This document shows positions 1-9,962 of a DNA stretch of 64,000 nucleotides, piece after piece. Position 1 is the stretch's first letter. Every line of letters begins with the position of its first letter. Below the pieces are notes generated by a model. It made no database searches and was not told the DNA's origin. It worked only from the letters and a program-made list of their open reading frames with translations. Source of the stretch: Aneurinibacillus sp. (GTDB taxonomy: Bacteria > Bacillota > UBA5301 > DYFA01). The DNA lies in NCBI GenBank assembly GCA_020725425.1, contig DYFA01000046.1:1-64000 (forward strand). Direction: 5' to 3'. A program made the translations under genes and the position numbers.

Positions 1-2
1 TG

Positions 3-377
3 AAGCCGACCTGCGCCCCGCAGTTCATGCGGATCGCCCGGATGAAGAACATCCCGATGCGGTTCACCCGGGGGTGCCTGGCCGGGACCAACTACTGCGT
101 CATCATCCCCAACGGAGACGTCAACCCCTGCCCGTACCTCTACCTCAAGGTCGGCAACGTGCGGGAGCAGCCCTTCGACGAGCTGTGGGCCACAAACCCG
201 GTCTTTCTTAAGCTCCGCACGATGGAGTGGGGCGGGCGGTGCGGGACCTGCGACCACAAGGACGTCTGCGGCGGCTGCCGGGCCCGGGCCTTCTACGCCA
301 CCCGAGGCGACTACCTGGCGGAGGACCCGTGGTGTCTCTACCGCAAGGGGAGTGCCGTGAAGGAGGCTGCCGGATGA
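3..377 (+). CDS. Ahb-type heme biosynthesis radical SAM protein, C-terminal part (SPASM domain)
   Basis: Only the last 124 residues are in the window; the frame is open to the left edge. The visible part is a SPASM-type auxiliary cluster region: an early KPTCAPQFMR stretch, then GCLAGTNYC, NPCPY, and a final CGTCDHKDVCGGCRAR ending in DPWCLY, which give the Cys spacing of a domain holding extra [4Fe-4S] clusters. The next gene is the fused siroheme decarboxylase and then hemL. By context this is AhbC (12,18-didecarboxysiroheme deacetylation) or AhbD (coproheme decarboxylation); the fragment alone does not separate the two. Its stop overlaps the next start (ATGA), so translation is probably coupled. 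Confidence 0.85.
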   Translation, partial: KPTCAPQFMRIARMKNIPMRFTRGCLAGTNYCVIIPNGDVNPCPYLYLKVGNVREQPFDELWATNPVFLKLRTMEWGGRCGTCDHKDVCGGCRARAFYATRGDYLAEDPWCLYRKGSAVKEAAG

Positions 378-1413
378 TCAAAGCCGGAGCGGGGGCGGCA
401 CCGGTCAACCTCCCGCCGGAGGAGCGGCGGCTCCTGAGCCTTGCCCAGAGCCGCTTCCCGCTGGTGGCCGAGCCCTATGCCGCCCTGGCCCGGGAGGCGG
501 GCTGGGCGGAGGACGAGGTGCGCGCTCGCCTCCAGGAGTGGTTGTCGAACGGCTTGATCCGGCGTCTGGGGGCGGTCTTCGACTCCCGGCGCCTCGGATA
601 CAAGAGCACCCTGCTGGCGGCGGGCGTCCCGGCCGCGGAAGTGGAGGCGGTGGCCGCCGAGATCAACGCCTGGCCGGGGGTGACTCACAACTATCTGCGG
701 GATGACGCCGGGACCGGCTACAACCTGTGGTTCACGCTTACGGTGGGGCCAGGGCAGACCCTGGCCGAGGAGGTGGGGGCGATCGCCTGCCGGGTTGGCC
801 TCGCCAACCTGATTGTCCTCCCGGCCACCCGGATGTTCAAGATCAAGGTCGAATTCCCCCTGGATGAGGAAGCGGCGACGGCGTCGCCCGCCGCCGCCGA
901 CGTCGACCAGTCCTGCGCGGAGGCTGAAGCTGTCCCCCTGACGGAGGAGGAGTGGCGGGTGGTCCGGACCTTCACGGTCGATCTCCCGGTGATCCCGCGC
1001 CCCTTCGCTTCCCTCGGGCGGCAGGCCGGTGTCTCGGAGGAACGGGCGCTGACAATCCTCTCGGCGCTGCGCCGCAAGGGCGTGATCCGGCGTTTCGGCG
1101 CCACCCTGAAACACTTCGCCGTCGGCTACCCGGCCAACGCCATGAGCGTCTGGCAGGTGGAGCCGGAGGACGAAGAGCGGGTCGGCCGCATCCTCGCCGG
1201 CTCACCCTGGGTCACTCACTGCTACGCCCGGTCCACCCGGGCCGAGTGGCCGTACAACCTCTTCGCCATGCTGCACGCGCCGAGCCGGGAGGCCTGCCGG
1301 GAGGAGGCGGCGCGGCTCGGGGCGGAGGCCCGGGTGCCGGAGGAGCGTTACCGCCTGCTCTTCACGGAGCGGGAGTTCAAAAAGGAGCGCATGTGGTACG
1401 GAGGGGAGAGGGA

Positions 1414-1417
<4 letters not shown>
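374..1417 (+). CDS. ahbAB: siroheme decarboxylase, fused AhbA-AhbB (two Lrp/AsnC-like modules)
   Basis: The 347-residue product holds two similar halves. Each starts with a winged-helix Lrp/AsnC-like segment (about residues 12-80 and 185-255; both contain an IRRLG or IRRFG turn) and ends with an AsnC ligand-binding-like core. The cores carry the matching motifs HNYLRDD..YNLWF in the first half and HCYARS..YNLFAML in the second. In the Ahb pathway AhbA and AhbB form a heterodimer that decarboxylates the C12 and C18 acetates of siroheme; here they are one polypeptide. ATG at 374 overlaps the upstream stop, and the next gene overlaps this one by four bases. The role is enzymatic rather than DNA binding, from family and neighbours. 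Confidence 0.88.
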
Positions 1418-2732
<1,315 letters not shown>

Positions 2733-2736
<4 letters not shown>

Positions 2737-3140
2737 AGCGCCCGGGCCTGCTAACGCCGCTGGACGGTCTGCTCATCCTGGCTCTCCTGGCAGCGGGCGC
2801 GGCCGGTCTGTGGCTGGTGCGGGGAGTCCCCGGCAATGCGGCGGCCGCCGGCCGGTGGGCCAGGGTGGAGGTGGACGGCCGGACGGTGGCCCGGGTGCCC
2901 CTCGACGGGCCGCGCCAGGAGTGGGTGCAGGGGCGCTGGGGCAAGGTGCTCCTCGAGGCTGACACCGGCCGTATCCGGGTCAAGGACGAGCAGCCGCTCT
3001 GCCCCCGGCGCATCTGCCTCTCCACCGGCTGGGTGAGCCGGCCGGGGCAGCCCATCGTCTGCGTCCCCAACCACCTGGTGGTCCGGGTGGAAGGGGGTTC
3101 TCCGGCGGGAGAGGGCAGTTACGATGCGGTCACCTGGTGA
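2733..3140 (+). CDS. NusG domain II-containing membrane-anchored protein
   Basis: The 135-residue product has a single N-terminal hydrophobic segment (about residues 9-30, [20 protein letters not shown]) followed by a soluble beta-rich domain. That domain matches the NusG_II type found in small Bacillota proteins, with Cys residues in [26 protein letters not shown]. Such proteins commonly sit next to a Gx transporter gene, as here. No enzymatic role is established; extracytoplasmic placement is inferred from the signal anchor. The start overlaps the hemL stop and the end overlaps the following gene. Confidence 0.75.
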
Positions 3141-3654
3141 GCCGGCGCGGCGCCCGTCGCTGCCTCGCCTCGCCCTGCTCCTGGCCCTCGGCATCGTCCT
3201 CCACCTGGTGGAAGGAGCCTTCCTCGGGCCGCTGCCGGTGCCGGGGGCCAAGATGGGGCTGGCCAACATCGTCACCCTGTTGACCCTCCTGGCCTACGGC
3301 CTGCGCTGGGCCCTGCTCGTCGGTGTCCTCCGGGTGGCGCTGGCCAGCCTGCTTTCTGGAACCTTTCTCTCTCTCGGGTTCATGCTGGCCGTTTCCGGGG
3401 CGGTGGTCTCGGCGCTCGTTATGGCGGGAGGTCGGAGGCTGGGCGGCGAACACCTCAGCCCGGTGGGGACGAGCGTCCTGGGGGCGCTCAGCCACAACCT
3501 GGCGCAGCTCGCCGCCTTCGCCCTCTGGGCCCGCCACACCGGCGTCTTCTACTACCTCCCCCCGCTGCTCCTGCTTGCCGGGCCGACCGGCCTCTTCACC
3601 GGTCTAGCCGCAGCCTACCTGTGGCAGCGGTGGACAGCGATCTCGAGACTGTGA
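3124..3654 (+). CDS. Gx transporter family membrane protein (heptaprenyl diphosphate synthase component I-like)
   Basis: The 176-residue product is strongly hydrophobic with about five membrane spans. It has the family hallmark PVPGAKMGLANIVTLL near residues 40-55 and VLRVALASLLSGTF further on. The family (PF07456-type) was once named heptaprenyl diphosphate synthase component I but now looks like an ECF-S-like substrate-binding membrane component. Pairing with a NusG-II protein is typical. The first 17 bases overlap the end of that gene. The substrate cannot be told from sequence. Confidence 0.8.
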   Translation: MRSPGEPARRPSLPRLALLLALGIVLHLVEGAFLGPLPVPGAKMGLANIVTLLTLLAYGLRWALLVGVLRVALASLLSGTFLSLGFMLAVSGAVVSALVMAGGRRLGGEHLSPVGTSVLGALSHNLAQLAAFALWARHTGVFYYLPPLLLLAGPTGLFTGLAAAYLWQRWTAISRL

Positions 3655-3655
3655 C

Positions 3656-4444
3656 CTAACCGAGATGGGCGCGCCCCTTTCCCTTCTTCCCGCTGTCCGG
3701 TTCCAAGGCGAGCAGGCCAGCGATCAGGAAGCGCGACTTGGCCGGCTCGAGCCAGAGTTCCACGTGCTCGACCGGTTCCTGGCCCTCCCACTGGCACAGG
3801 GACACGTGGAGACCCTCGGAATGACGTGGCAGCCCCAGAAGGTCCGCCTGGTAGTCGGGAAGCTCCGCCAACTCCATACTGTGGTCAAGGCGGGTCAATG
3901 TGACCCCGAACTGTTGGCTCAGCACGTCCATTAGAGCGGTACTGGCCAGATTCATTCCGATTATGGCTGCAAACCGGTCCGCCGGAAGATACGAGTCGGC
4001 GTAGGCGACCGGGGTGTCGTTGCCCAGGAAAACCCGCTCAAATCGCACGGACAGGTGGCCCGGGGGGGTCCCCCATCGGGCGGCTACCTGCCTGGGGGTG
4101 GAAACGACCCGGAGCATGAGAATTCTGGCGGTGGCTTTCAGCCCCGCCGTTTGGATAGCGGTGAACGGAGTCACCAGGATGAGTCCCCGGGAGTCAATGC
4201 CTCTGACCACCCGCGTCCCATTCCGGCGCTCCCGCTTGATAATCCCCGCTGACACCAGCTTGGCCAAAGCCTGCCGCACCGGCCCCCGGCTGACCCCAAA
4301 GGCCCGACACATCTCCTCCTCGGTGGGAAGTAGGTCGCCCACGCGCCAAGCTCCCTGAGCGATGCCCCGGCGGATGCGCTCTTCGATTTGCAGATACAGG
4401 GGGAATCCCCCGTCCTTGTCTATCGGCTCAAGCCCCACTCCCAT
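3656..4444 (-). CDS. GntR-family transcriptional regulator, HutC/UTRA subfamily
   Basis: The 262-residue reading from ATG 4444 has an N-terminal winged helix (YLQIEERIRRGIAQGAWRVGDLLPTEEEMCRAFGVSRGPVRQAL, about residues 15-65) and a C-terminal UTRA effector domain (RFERVFLGNDTPVAYADSYLP, then a C-terminal WLEPAKSRF). An in-frame GTG at 4453 is also possible because a GAGGG lies close upstream of both. It is convergent with the Gx transporter gene and divergent from the dehydrogenase at 4.6 kb. It probably controls that gene and the LarA/CHR block, sensing a hydroxy-acid or sugar-acid effector (inference). Confidence 0.88.
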   Translation of the reverse strand: MGVGLEPIDKDGGFPLYLQIEERIRRGIAQGAWRVGDLLPTEEEMCRAFGVSRGPVRQALAKLVSAGIIKRERRNGTRVVRGIDSRGLILVTPFTAIQTAGLKATARILMLRVVSTPRQVAARWGTPPGHLSVRFERVFLGNDTPVAYADSYLPADRFAAIIGMNLASTALMDVLSQQFGVTLTRLDHSMELAELPDYQADLLGLPRHSEGLHVSLCQWEGQEPVEHVELWLEPAKSRFLIAGLLALEPDSGKKGKGRAHLG

Positions 4445-4515
4445 GTGCGTCACTCGTCCCTCGAACGATTTACCATATCTATTCGCTGGCAGGAGCAGCA
4501 AACCTGCGTCTTCGG

Positions 4516-4528
4516 GACAATTATTGTC
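4516..4528. promoter_or_regulatory. candidate GntR operator (perfect 6-1-6 palindrome)
   Basis: GACAAT-T-ATTGTC is an exact odd-length palindrome in the divergent intergenic region between the GntR gene and the dehydrogenase gene. GntR-family dimers bind such short palindromes, usually next to their own gene. Assignment is by position and symmetry only. Confidence 0.4.
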
Positions 4529-4606
4529 ATTTGTATGAAGGAATTCACAAAAAGGGTGTCAAATGACTCCACCGAGAGCGGACTAACAAATCGGGCAATA
4601 GGCGCG

Positions 4607-5524
4607 ATGTCCGGGGTTATCGGTTGGGAGGTGTTATCCATTACTAAGGTAGGACTGATTGGGATTGGCACCATGGGCAGCAACATGGCTCGCACTCTGA
4701 TCGCCGCTGACTACCCGGTGGTGGGGAGGGACATCGACCCAGGTGCTGAGGCCAGAGCCCGGGAGATGGGTGTCGAAATGGTGGATTCCCCGGCCGAGGT
4801 GTCCAGGCGTGCCGACATCGTGTTGCTGTCGCTGCCACTGCCGTCCGACGTGGACGCTGTCGTCGTCGGCCCGGATGGAATCCTCTCCGTACCCAAAGCC
4901 GGTGGGGTGATTGTGGACCTCAGTACAGTCGACCCGTTCACGACTCAGCGGAACGCGGCCAAGGCTGCGGAAAAGGGCATGGCCTATCTGGACGCCCCGG
5001 TGTTGGGGCGTCCGCCTAAGTGCGGCAACTGGACGCTACCGGTCGGGGGTCCCGAAGAGACGCTCGAGAAGTGGCGGAGCGTCCTCGAAGTCCTGGCAAA
5101 GAAGGTCATCCGCGTGGGCCCGTCTGGTCACGGGAACATCGTCAAGATTCTGAACAACATGATGTTCGGCGCCATCAACGCAGTGACCGCCGAAATCATG
5201 GCGCTCAGCGCAAAGTTCGGCCTGAGTCCGGCGATCCTCTTCAATACCATCTGCGACAGCGGAGCGGCTTCAGTCAGTGGGCTCTTCAAGGAACTGGGCC
5301 CCAAAATGTTGTCGCGTGACTTTTCACCGCTCTTCTCGATCAATCTGCTCCACAAGGACATGCAGTTGGGGATCGACATGGCGCGCAAGGCGGGCGCCCC
5401 GCTGTTCGTCGGGGCAGCGAACCAGCTCCTCAATGACCTGGCCAGGTCCCGAGGGTTGGGCGCCGAGGACACCAGCGCCGTGGTCAAGGTGTACGAGGAG
5501 ATCTTGAACGTAACAGTCTGCTGA
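4607..5524 (+). CDS. NAD(P)-dependent oxidoreductase, 3-hydroxyisobutyrate dehydrogenase family
   Basis: The product has an N-terminal Rossmann domain with KVGLIGIGTMGSNMA, a DAPVLGRPPKCGNWTLPVGG substrate-loop region, and a C-terminal all-alpha domain with the catalytic-lysine helix GHGNIVKILNNMMFGAINAVTAE. Family members reduce or oxidise beta-hydroxy acids (hydroxyisobutyrate, tartronate semialdehyde, sulfolactaldehyde and others). The coordinates use ATG 4607, which has no Shine-Dalgarno. A strong GGGAGGTG at 4626-4633 sits six bases before an ATT codon at 4640, exactly where the family N-terminus (M-T-K-V-G-L-I-G) would begin, so the true start may be ATT. It is probably co-transcribed with the LarA-like gene. 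Substrate unknown. Confidence 0.9.
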   Translation: MSGVIGWEVLSITKVGLIGIGTMGSNMARTLIAADYPVVGRDIDPGAEARAREMGVEMVDSPAEVSRRADIVLLSLPLPSDVDAVVVGPDGILSVPKAGGVIVDLSTVDPFTTQRNAAKAAEKGMAYLDAPVLGRPPKCGNWTLPVGGPEETLEKWRSVLEVLAKKVIRVGPSGHGNIVKILNNMMFGAINAVTAEIMALSAKFGLSPAILFNTICDSGAASVSGLFKELGPKMLSRDFSPLFSINLLHKDMQLGIDMARKAGAPLFVGAANQLLNDLARSRGLGAEDTSAVVKVYEEILNVTVC

Positions 5525-5674
5525 TTGCGGCGCTCGAGGCTGGAGGGACCTGCGGAGATGGTGGTCTACAAGAGGCCGGTCTTCCGCCACGGAGCCACCT
5601 TCATCTTTGCCGCCAAGATCAGGGGGGTATGAAACCTCAACAGGTGGGACCACAGATACAGGGAGGAATTCTCG

Positions 5675-7096
5675 GTGAAAACAGTCTTGCTGGAGTATGG
5701 CGACGGGCATCTGCCCATCGAGGTGCCGGACCACGCAACCGTGCTCACGCCGGCTGATATGAACCAGGACCCTCCGGCGGTTGATCCATACGAGGCGACC
5801 CGGCAGGCTATCCGGAACCCGCTGGGTATGGTGCCCTTGAAAGAGCTGGCCAAGCCGGGCATGAAAGTGGTCATCTCCTTTCCGGACCGGGTGAAGGGCG
5901 GGGCACACGCGACCGCCCACCGGCGCGTCTCCATTCCGATCATCGTCGAGGAACTGCTTGCAGCCGGGGTCCGGGAGAAGGACATCACCCTTCTGTGCGC
6001 CATCGGGCTGCACCGGAAGAACACCAAAGGGGAACTCGAGTGGTATCTGGGATCGGAGATCGTCGACCGGTTCTGGCCGGACCGGTTGGTGATGCACGAC
6101 GCCGAAGACCCGGAGGCGATCGTGGAGTTAGGCTGCGATGAAATGGGCAACTTCGTGGCGGTCAACCGTCTCGTTGCCGAATGCGACCTCGCCATCAACA
6201 TCGGCCACATCCAGGGCAATCCCTACGGCGGTTACAGCGGCGGCTACAAGATGGTGTCCACGGGCCTGACCACCTGGAAGTCGATCAGAAGCCATCACAC
6301 CCCCTTGACGATGCACAGGCCGGACTTCATTCCGGTGAACGTGGAACACAGCACGATGCGCAGGCAGTTCGACTCTATCGGCCGGGCCATCGAACGAGGT
6401 ATGGGGAAGAGGTTCTTCACGGTCGACGCCGTGACGGGCACCGATTCCCAGGTCCTGGCGGTCTTCGCAGGCGCTGCCGAGGAAGTGCAGAAGGCGGGCT
6501 GGGAGGTGGCGCGCCGGAGAACCGAGGTCTACCTCGACCTCAAGGGCAAGTTCGACGTCATGGTCTTCGGAGAACCGAGGACGTTTCATTACGGACCTGG
6601 CATGGGAACCAACCCCATCCTGATGCTACAAGCGATCGGCTCCCAGGTCACACGGCACTTCGATGTATTTCGGGATAACGGGGTGGTCATCTGCGCGGCG
6701 CTCTGTGACGGCTGGTTCAACGACGAGTGGTTCCCTTCTTACCGCAAACTCTATCACAAACTACATGGATTGGCAGACTTCAGCGAGGCAACCAGGTTCG
6801 AGGACGAGATCGCCAACGACCCCCAGGATGTCTACAAGTACCGGTACGCCTATGCCTATCACCCGTTCCATGCCTTGTCCATGGTCTCGATGGGCGGAGT
6901 CGCACTGAACCACACTAGCGCCATCTTCATCGCTGGTGCCCGGGAACCGGGCTACGCCAGGGGCATGGGCTGCATTCCCACCAACAATGCTCAGACCGCA
7001 CTCAAGCTTGCTGAGAAGTACGTGGGTAAGAACCCGAGGATACTGGTGCTACCGCAGACGTTTCTCAAAGTTGCGCACCACCTGAAGAGGAAGTAA
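5675..7096 (+). CDS. LarA-family (nickel-pincer nucleotide dependent) racemase/epimerase homologue
   Basis: The 473-residue product starts at GTG 5675 behind GGGAGGAA. The DUF2088/LarA fold is visible: GLHR with His113 (LarA His108), SGGYK with Lys192 (the pincer-linked lysine, LarA Lys184) and RSHH with His208 (LarA nickel ligand His200). The spacing matches the lactate racemase exactly. At the position of the second catalytic histidine of LarA (His174) this protein has Asn182 (GNPYGGYSGG). LarA needs the nickel-pincer cofactor made by LarB/C/E, which are not in this window. Members racemise or epimerise alpha-hydroxy acids; the neighbouring dehydrogenase suggests a hydroxy-acid substrate. 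The 150-bp gap upstream holds only a 24-codon ORF that I do not trust. Confidence 0.85.
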   Translation: MKTVLLEYGDGHLPIEVPDHATVLTPADMNQDPPAVDPYEATRQAIRNPLGMVPLKELAKPGMKVVISFPDRVKGGAHATAHRRVSIPIIVEELLAAGVREKDITLLCAIGLHRKNTKGELEWYLGSEIVDRFWPDRLVMHDAEDPEAIVELGCDEMGNFVAVNRLVAECDLAINIGHIQGNPYGGYSGGYKMVSTGLTTWKSIRSHHTPLTMHRPDFIPVNVEHSTMRRQFDSIGRAIERGMGKRFFTVDAVTGTDSQVLAVFAGAAEEVQKAGWEVARRRTEVYLDLKGKFDVMVFGEPRTFHYGPGMGTNPILMLQAIGSQVTRHFDVFRDNGVVICAALCDGWFNDEWFPSYRKLYHKLHGLADFSEATRFEDEIANDPQDVYKYRYAYAYHPFHALSMVSMGGVALNHTSAIFIAGAREPGYARGMGCIPTNNAQTALKLAEKYVGKNPRILVLPQTFLKVAHHLKRK

Positions 7097-7104
7097 AGCA
7101 GGGA

Positions 7105-7716
7105 ATGAGCACAAGCCACTATCCGGAACACGATCTCAAGAACCTGACCGGCGCCCTATTTCGAACCTTCCTGACCATCGGCGCGTTCACCTTCGGTGGG
7201 GGATGGGCGATGATTCCCCTGATCCGGACGGAAGTACTGGAGAAGCGGAGGTGGGTCACCTTCACCGAATTCGTGGATTCGCTGGCGGTGGCCCAGTCGG
7301 CGCCGGGGTCAATCGCCGTCAACATTGCGGCTTTCATGGGGTACCGCATCGCCGGGTTGGCCGGGATGATCGCGGCCACGCTGGGGGCGGTCCTGCCTTC
7401 GTTCCTCGTGATCCTGGCCTTGGCCTCAGCCTTTACCCGCGTTGAAGCTAACGAGTGGGTGATGCGGTTCTTCTCCGGCGTGAGGCCGGCGGTTTTCGCC
7501 CTCATCGCGCTCTCGGCGTGGGAGTTGGGGGTCAGTGTCCTGCGCGAATGGCGCTCGATCGCCTTGGCTGTGGCAGCTCTCATCCTTGTCCTGGTGCTGC
7601 ACGTTCATCCGAGTCTGGTGCTGCTGGGCGGCGTGGTGGCCGGTGTGCTCCTCTTCCGAGGCCAGGTAAAGTGGCAGGTGGCGGAGGCAGCCGCTGCGCG
7701 AGGAGACCAGGAATGA
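7105..7716 (+). CDS. chromate transporter (CHR family), subunit 1
   Basis: The 203-residue product has about six membrane segments and the CHR signature FGGGWAMIPLIRTEVLEKRRWVTFTEFVDSLAVAQSAPGSIAVNIAAFMGYR near the N-terminus. Short-chain CHR proteins work as heteromeric pairs, and the next gene is the partner, overlapping by four bases. CHR proteins export chromate, but placement next to a hydroxy-acid enzyme pair raises the possibility that they carry a different anion here (inference). Confidence 0.9.
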   Translation: MSTSHYPEHDLKNLTGALFRTFLTIGAFTFGGGWAMIPLIRTEVLEKRRWVTFTEFVDSLAVAQSAPGSIAVNIAAFMGYRIAGLAGMIAATLGAVLPSFLVILALASAFTRVEANEWVMRFFSGVRPAVFALIALSAWELGVSVLREWRSIALAVAALILVLVLHVHPSLVLLGGVVAGVLLFRGQVKWQVAEAAAARGDQE

Positions 7717-8228
7717 TCGCAAAGCTGGTAGTCAGTTTTCTGAAGATCGGCCTGTTCGCCTTCGGCGGGGGGTACGCTATGATACCCTTGATGCAGCGGG
7801 AGCTGGTCTCCGAACGGGGCTGGCTGACGGTGGACCGCTTCATGGATGTCATGGCGTTGTCTGAAATGACACCGGGACCGGTCGCCATCAACGCAGCCAC
7901 GCTCATCGGCTTCCGCCAGGCAGGGGTCTGGGGAGCGGCGGCGGCCACCGCAGCAGTGGTCGCACCTTCTGTAGTGATCGTGTGGACCTTGGCCAGGATC
8001 GTCAAGCACCGGGTTGATTCGGCTTGGCTGCAGGCCGTGCTTAAGGGCCTTCGACCCTTGGTGGTAGGCTTGGTCTCCTTAGCTGCCCTGACGGTGGGCC
8101 GGGTTTCCTTGGTGGACTGGCCGAGCGTAGGTTTGGCCGTAGCGACCCTGGGCGTGGTCCGGTTCCTTCGGCTTCATCCTGTAATCGCCATTCTTGGAGC
8201 CGGGGTGGTGCGCACCATCCTGCCCTGA
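7713..8228 (+). CDS. chromate transporter (CHR family), subunit 2
   Basis: The 171-residue product carries the same CHR signature as its partner (FAFGGGYAMIPLMQRELVSERGWLTVDRFMDVMALSEMTPGPVAINAATLIGFR) and several membrane spans. ATG at 7713 overlaps the first subunit's stop, so the two are translationally coupled. It is the last gene of the block that starts at 4.6 kb; no terminator with a T-tract follows. Confidence 0.9.
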   Translation: MIAKLVVSFLKIGLFAFGGGYAMIPLMQRELVSERGWLTVDRFMDVMALSEMTPGPVAINAATLIGFRQAGVWGAAAATAAVVAPSVVIVWTLARIVKHRVDSAWLQAVLKGLRPLVVGLVSLAALTVGRVSLVDWPSVGLAVATLGVVRFLRLHPVIAILGAGVVRTILP

Positions 8229-8291
8229 ACTGACCCATTGTACTTTGGCAGAAGTGGTCAGACCCGGCGGGGTAACCCACAGGTACCTGGT

Positions 8292-8321
8292 TTGACACGT
8301 ATATCCAGCGGCATATATAAT
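8292..8321 (+). promoter_or_regulatory. sigma-A-type promoter of the mazEF-like operon
   Basis: Exact consensus hexamers TTGACA (8292-8297) and TATAAT (8316-8321) with an 18-bp spacer lie about 50 bp before the antitoxin start. This is the best consensus promoter in the window. Confidence 0.75.
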
Positions 8322-8371
8322 TAAGCTATGTTCGGGCCGGCAGGCCCACAGCCTTGTCCGGAGGGTGTTCC

Positions 8372-8656
8372 ATGAGCGAGCTCCGAAGGATCAACGTCTG
8401 CCTGCCCGGGCCGATGTTGCAGCTGGTGGACGCGGCCGTCCAGCGGGAGAAGCGGAACCGCTCCGCGTGGATCCGGGCGGCAGTCCGCCTCTACCTGCGA
8501 GTGAAGCGGCAACAGGAGCTCGCCGCGGCGATGCGGCGGGGCTACCAGGAGATGGGGGAGGAGAACCTGGCGCTGGCGGCGATCGGGCCGGAGGAGGCGG
8601 CCGACTGGGCCGCGTATGAAGCTTTTCTAGAGGGTGACACCGGTGAGGGTGCGTAG
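8372..8656 (+). CDS. ribbon-helix-helix antitoxin (MazE/CopG-like)
   Basis: The 94-residue product starts at ATG 8372 behind GGAGGGTG. An N-terminal RHH DNA-binding segment ([38 protein letters not shown]) is followed by an acidic, flexible C-terminal tail ([21 protein letters not shown]) of the kind that neutralises MazF toxins. The toxin gene starts inside the 3' end of this gene. Autoregulation at the upstream consensus promoter is expected from the family. Confidence 0.85.
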   Translation: MSELRRINVCLPGPMLQLVDAAVQREKRNRSAWIRAAVRLYLRVKRQQELAAAMRRGYQEMGEENLALAAIGPEEAADWAAYEAFLEGDTGEGA

Positions 8657-8993
8657 GGGAGAGATCTACTACGCTGACCTGAACCCCGTGACCGGCTCGG
8701 AACAGGGAGGGCTCCGGCCGGTGCTGGTGCTCCAGAACGACCTCGGCAACCAGCACAGCCCGACGACGATCGTGGCTGCCATCACCTCCCGCATCCACAA
8801 GGCCCGCCTGCCGACCCACGTCTGCGTGCCCAAGGGCGACAAAGGGGGCCTGACGAAAGATTCGGTGATCCTGTTGGAGCAACTGCGCACGGTAGACAAG
8901 CAGCGCTTGCGCCGGAAAGTGGCGACGCTCGACCGGCTGCACATGGAGGAGGTCAACGAGGCCCTGGGGATAAGCCTGGGGCTCGTGTTCTAG
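8643..8993 (+). CDS. type II toxin, MazF/PemK-family mRNA interferase
   Basis: The 116-residue product (GTG 8643, six bases after AGGGTG) begins [23 protein letters not shown], the MazF N-terminus with the catalytic Arg in the [11 protein letters not shown] segment. It then has [10 protein letters not shown] and LPTHVCV, both typical of EndoA-type MazF, and ends with the [19 protein letters not shown] helix. Full length. Other in-frame GTG codons lie at 8634 and 8649. It cleaves cellular mRNA unless bound by the antitoxin encoded just upstream. Confidence 0.93.
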   Translation: MRVRRGEIYYADLNPVTGSEQGGLRPVLVLQNDLGNQHSPTTIVAAITSRIHKARLPTHVCVPKGDKGGLTKDSVILLEQLRTVDKQRLRRKVATLDRLHMEEVNEALGISLGLVF

Positions 8994-9029
8994 CGCCTGA
9001 CCGGAGGGGCCCGGGAAGGCGCTCTTTTT
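8992..9029 (+). terminator. Rho-independent terminator after mazF
   Basis: A 7-bp stem AGCGCCT/AGGCGCT (8992-8998 with 9017-9023) encloses a GC-rich inner hairpin and is followed by CTTTTT. Confidence 0.75.
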
Positions 9030-9047
9030 CTGCCAAGGGGGAGGAGC

Positions 9048-9962
9048 ATGCGCTATCGGATCGTGGTGAACCCGGTGGCGGGGCGGGGCAGGGGAGCGCG
9101 TCTGTGGCCCGAGGTGGCCGCGGAGCTGGAACGGTTGGGTGTGACTTTCGAGGCGCACTTCACCGCAGGGCCGGGGGATGCCACCGCGGCGGCGCGGCGG
9201 GCGGCCGGCGAGGGATTCGAGGCGGTCGTCGCCGCCGGGGGAGACGGCACCCTGACCGAGGTGGTCAACGGACTGGCCGGGACCGGCCTTCCCCTGGGGG
9301 TCCTGCCGATGGGTTCGGGGAACGACTTCGCCCGCACTGCCGGCATCGACCTCAACCCCGTAGCCGCGGCCCGCCTGCTGGCCCGCCCCTTCCCGCACCC
9401 GATCGACCTGGGGCGGGCGGACGGGCGGCTCTTCATCAACGTCGCCTCCGCCGGGATGGACGCCGAGATCGCCCGGGTGATGAACGAGGACCTGCGCTGC
9501 CTGCGGGGGGCGCCCGCCTACGTCGTGGCCACCTTCGCCACCCTGCTCAGATTCCGTCCCGCCGCGATCGTGTTGGAGCTGGACGGGGTGGCCCACGAGC
9601 TCCGGGCCGTGCTGGTGGCGGTGGGCAACGGGCGGTTCTACGGCGGGGGGATGATGATCACTCCCCAGGCGGAGCTGGACGACGGGTTGTTCGACGTGTG
9701 CGTGTTGGGGCCGCTCGGGCGGATCGAGTTCGGGCGCGCCTTCCCCTCCGTCTACCGGGGGGCGCACCTCTCCCATCCCAAGATCACCAGCTACCGGGCT
9801 CGGCGGGTGGTGCTCCGGGCGGCGGGGGACGAGTCGTTTCTGGCCCAGGCGGACGGGGAGATCATCGGACGCCTGCCCCTGGAGTTCGTGGTGGAGCCGG
9901 CCGCCCTTACGCTCCTCGGCCCGGAGGGAGGGGAAGGCAGTGTGGGAAGTCACGGCGGGTGA
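9048..9962 (+). CDS. diacylglycerol/lipid kinase family protein (YegS/DagK-like)
   Basis: The 304-residue product has the DAGK catalytic domain: [13 protein letters not shown] at the start, the [13 protein letters not shown] nucleotide loop, [12 protein letters not shown], and a C-terminal [20 protein letters not shown] segment typical of YegS/DgkB-like kinases. It phosphorylates diacylglycerol or a related lipid, returning it to the phosphatidic acid pool at the membrane. The start follows GGGGGAGG. It overlaps tsaE by 23 bases, so it is the first gene of the t6A operon. Confidence 0.9.
   Translation: MRYRIVVNPVAGRGRGARLWPEVAAELERLGVTFEAHFTAGPGDATAAARRAAGEGFEAVVAAGGDGTLTEVVNGLAGTGLPLGVLPMGSGNDFARTAGIDLNPVAAARLLARPFPHPIDLGRADGRLFINVASAGMDAEIARVMNEDLRCLRGAPAYVVATFATLLRFRPAAIVLELDGVAHELRAVLVAVGNGRFYGGGMMITPQAELDDGLFDVCVLGPLGRIEFGRAFPSVYRGAHLSHPKITSYRARRVVLRAAGDESFLAQADGEIIGRLPLEFVVEPAALTLLGPEGGEGSVGSHGG

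Noticed and set aside
5558-5632. 24-codon ORF before the LarA-like gene
   Set aside because: No ribosome-binding site at a proper distance and no similarity pattern; probably leader sequence.
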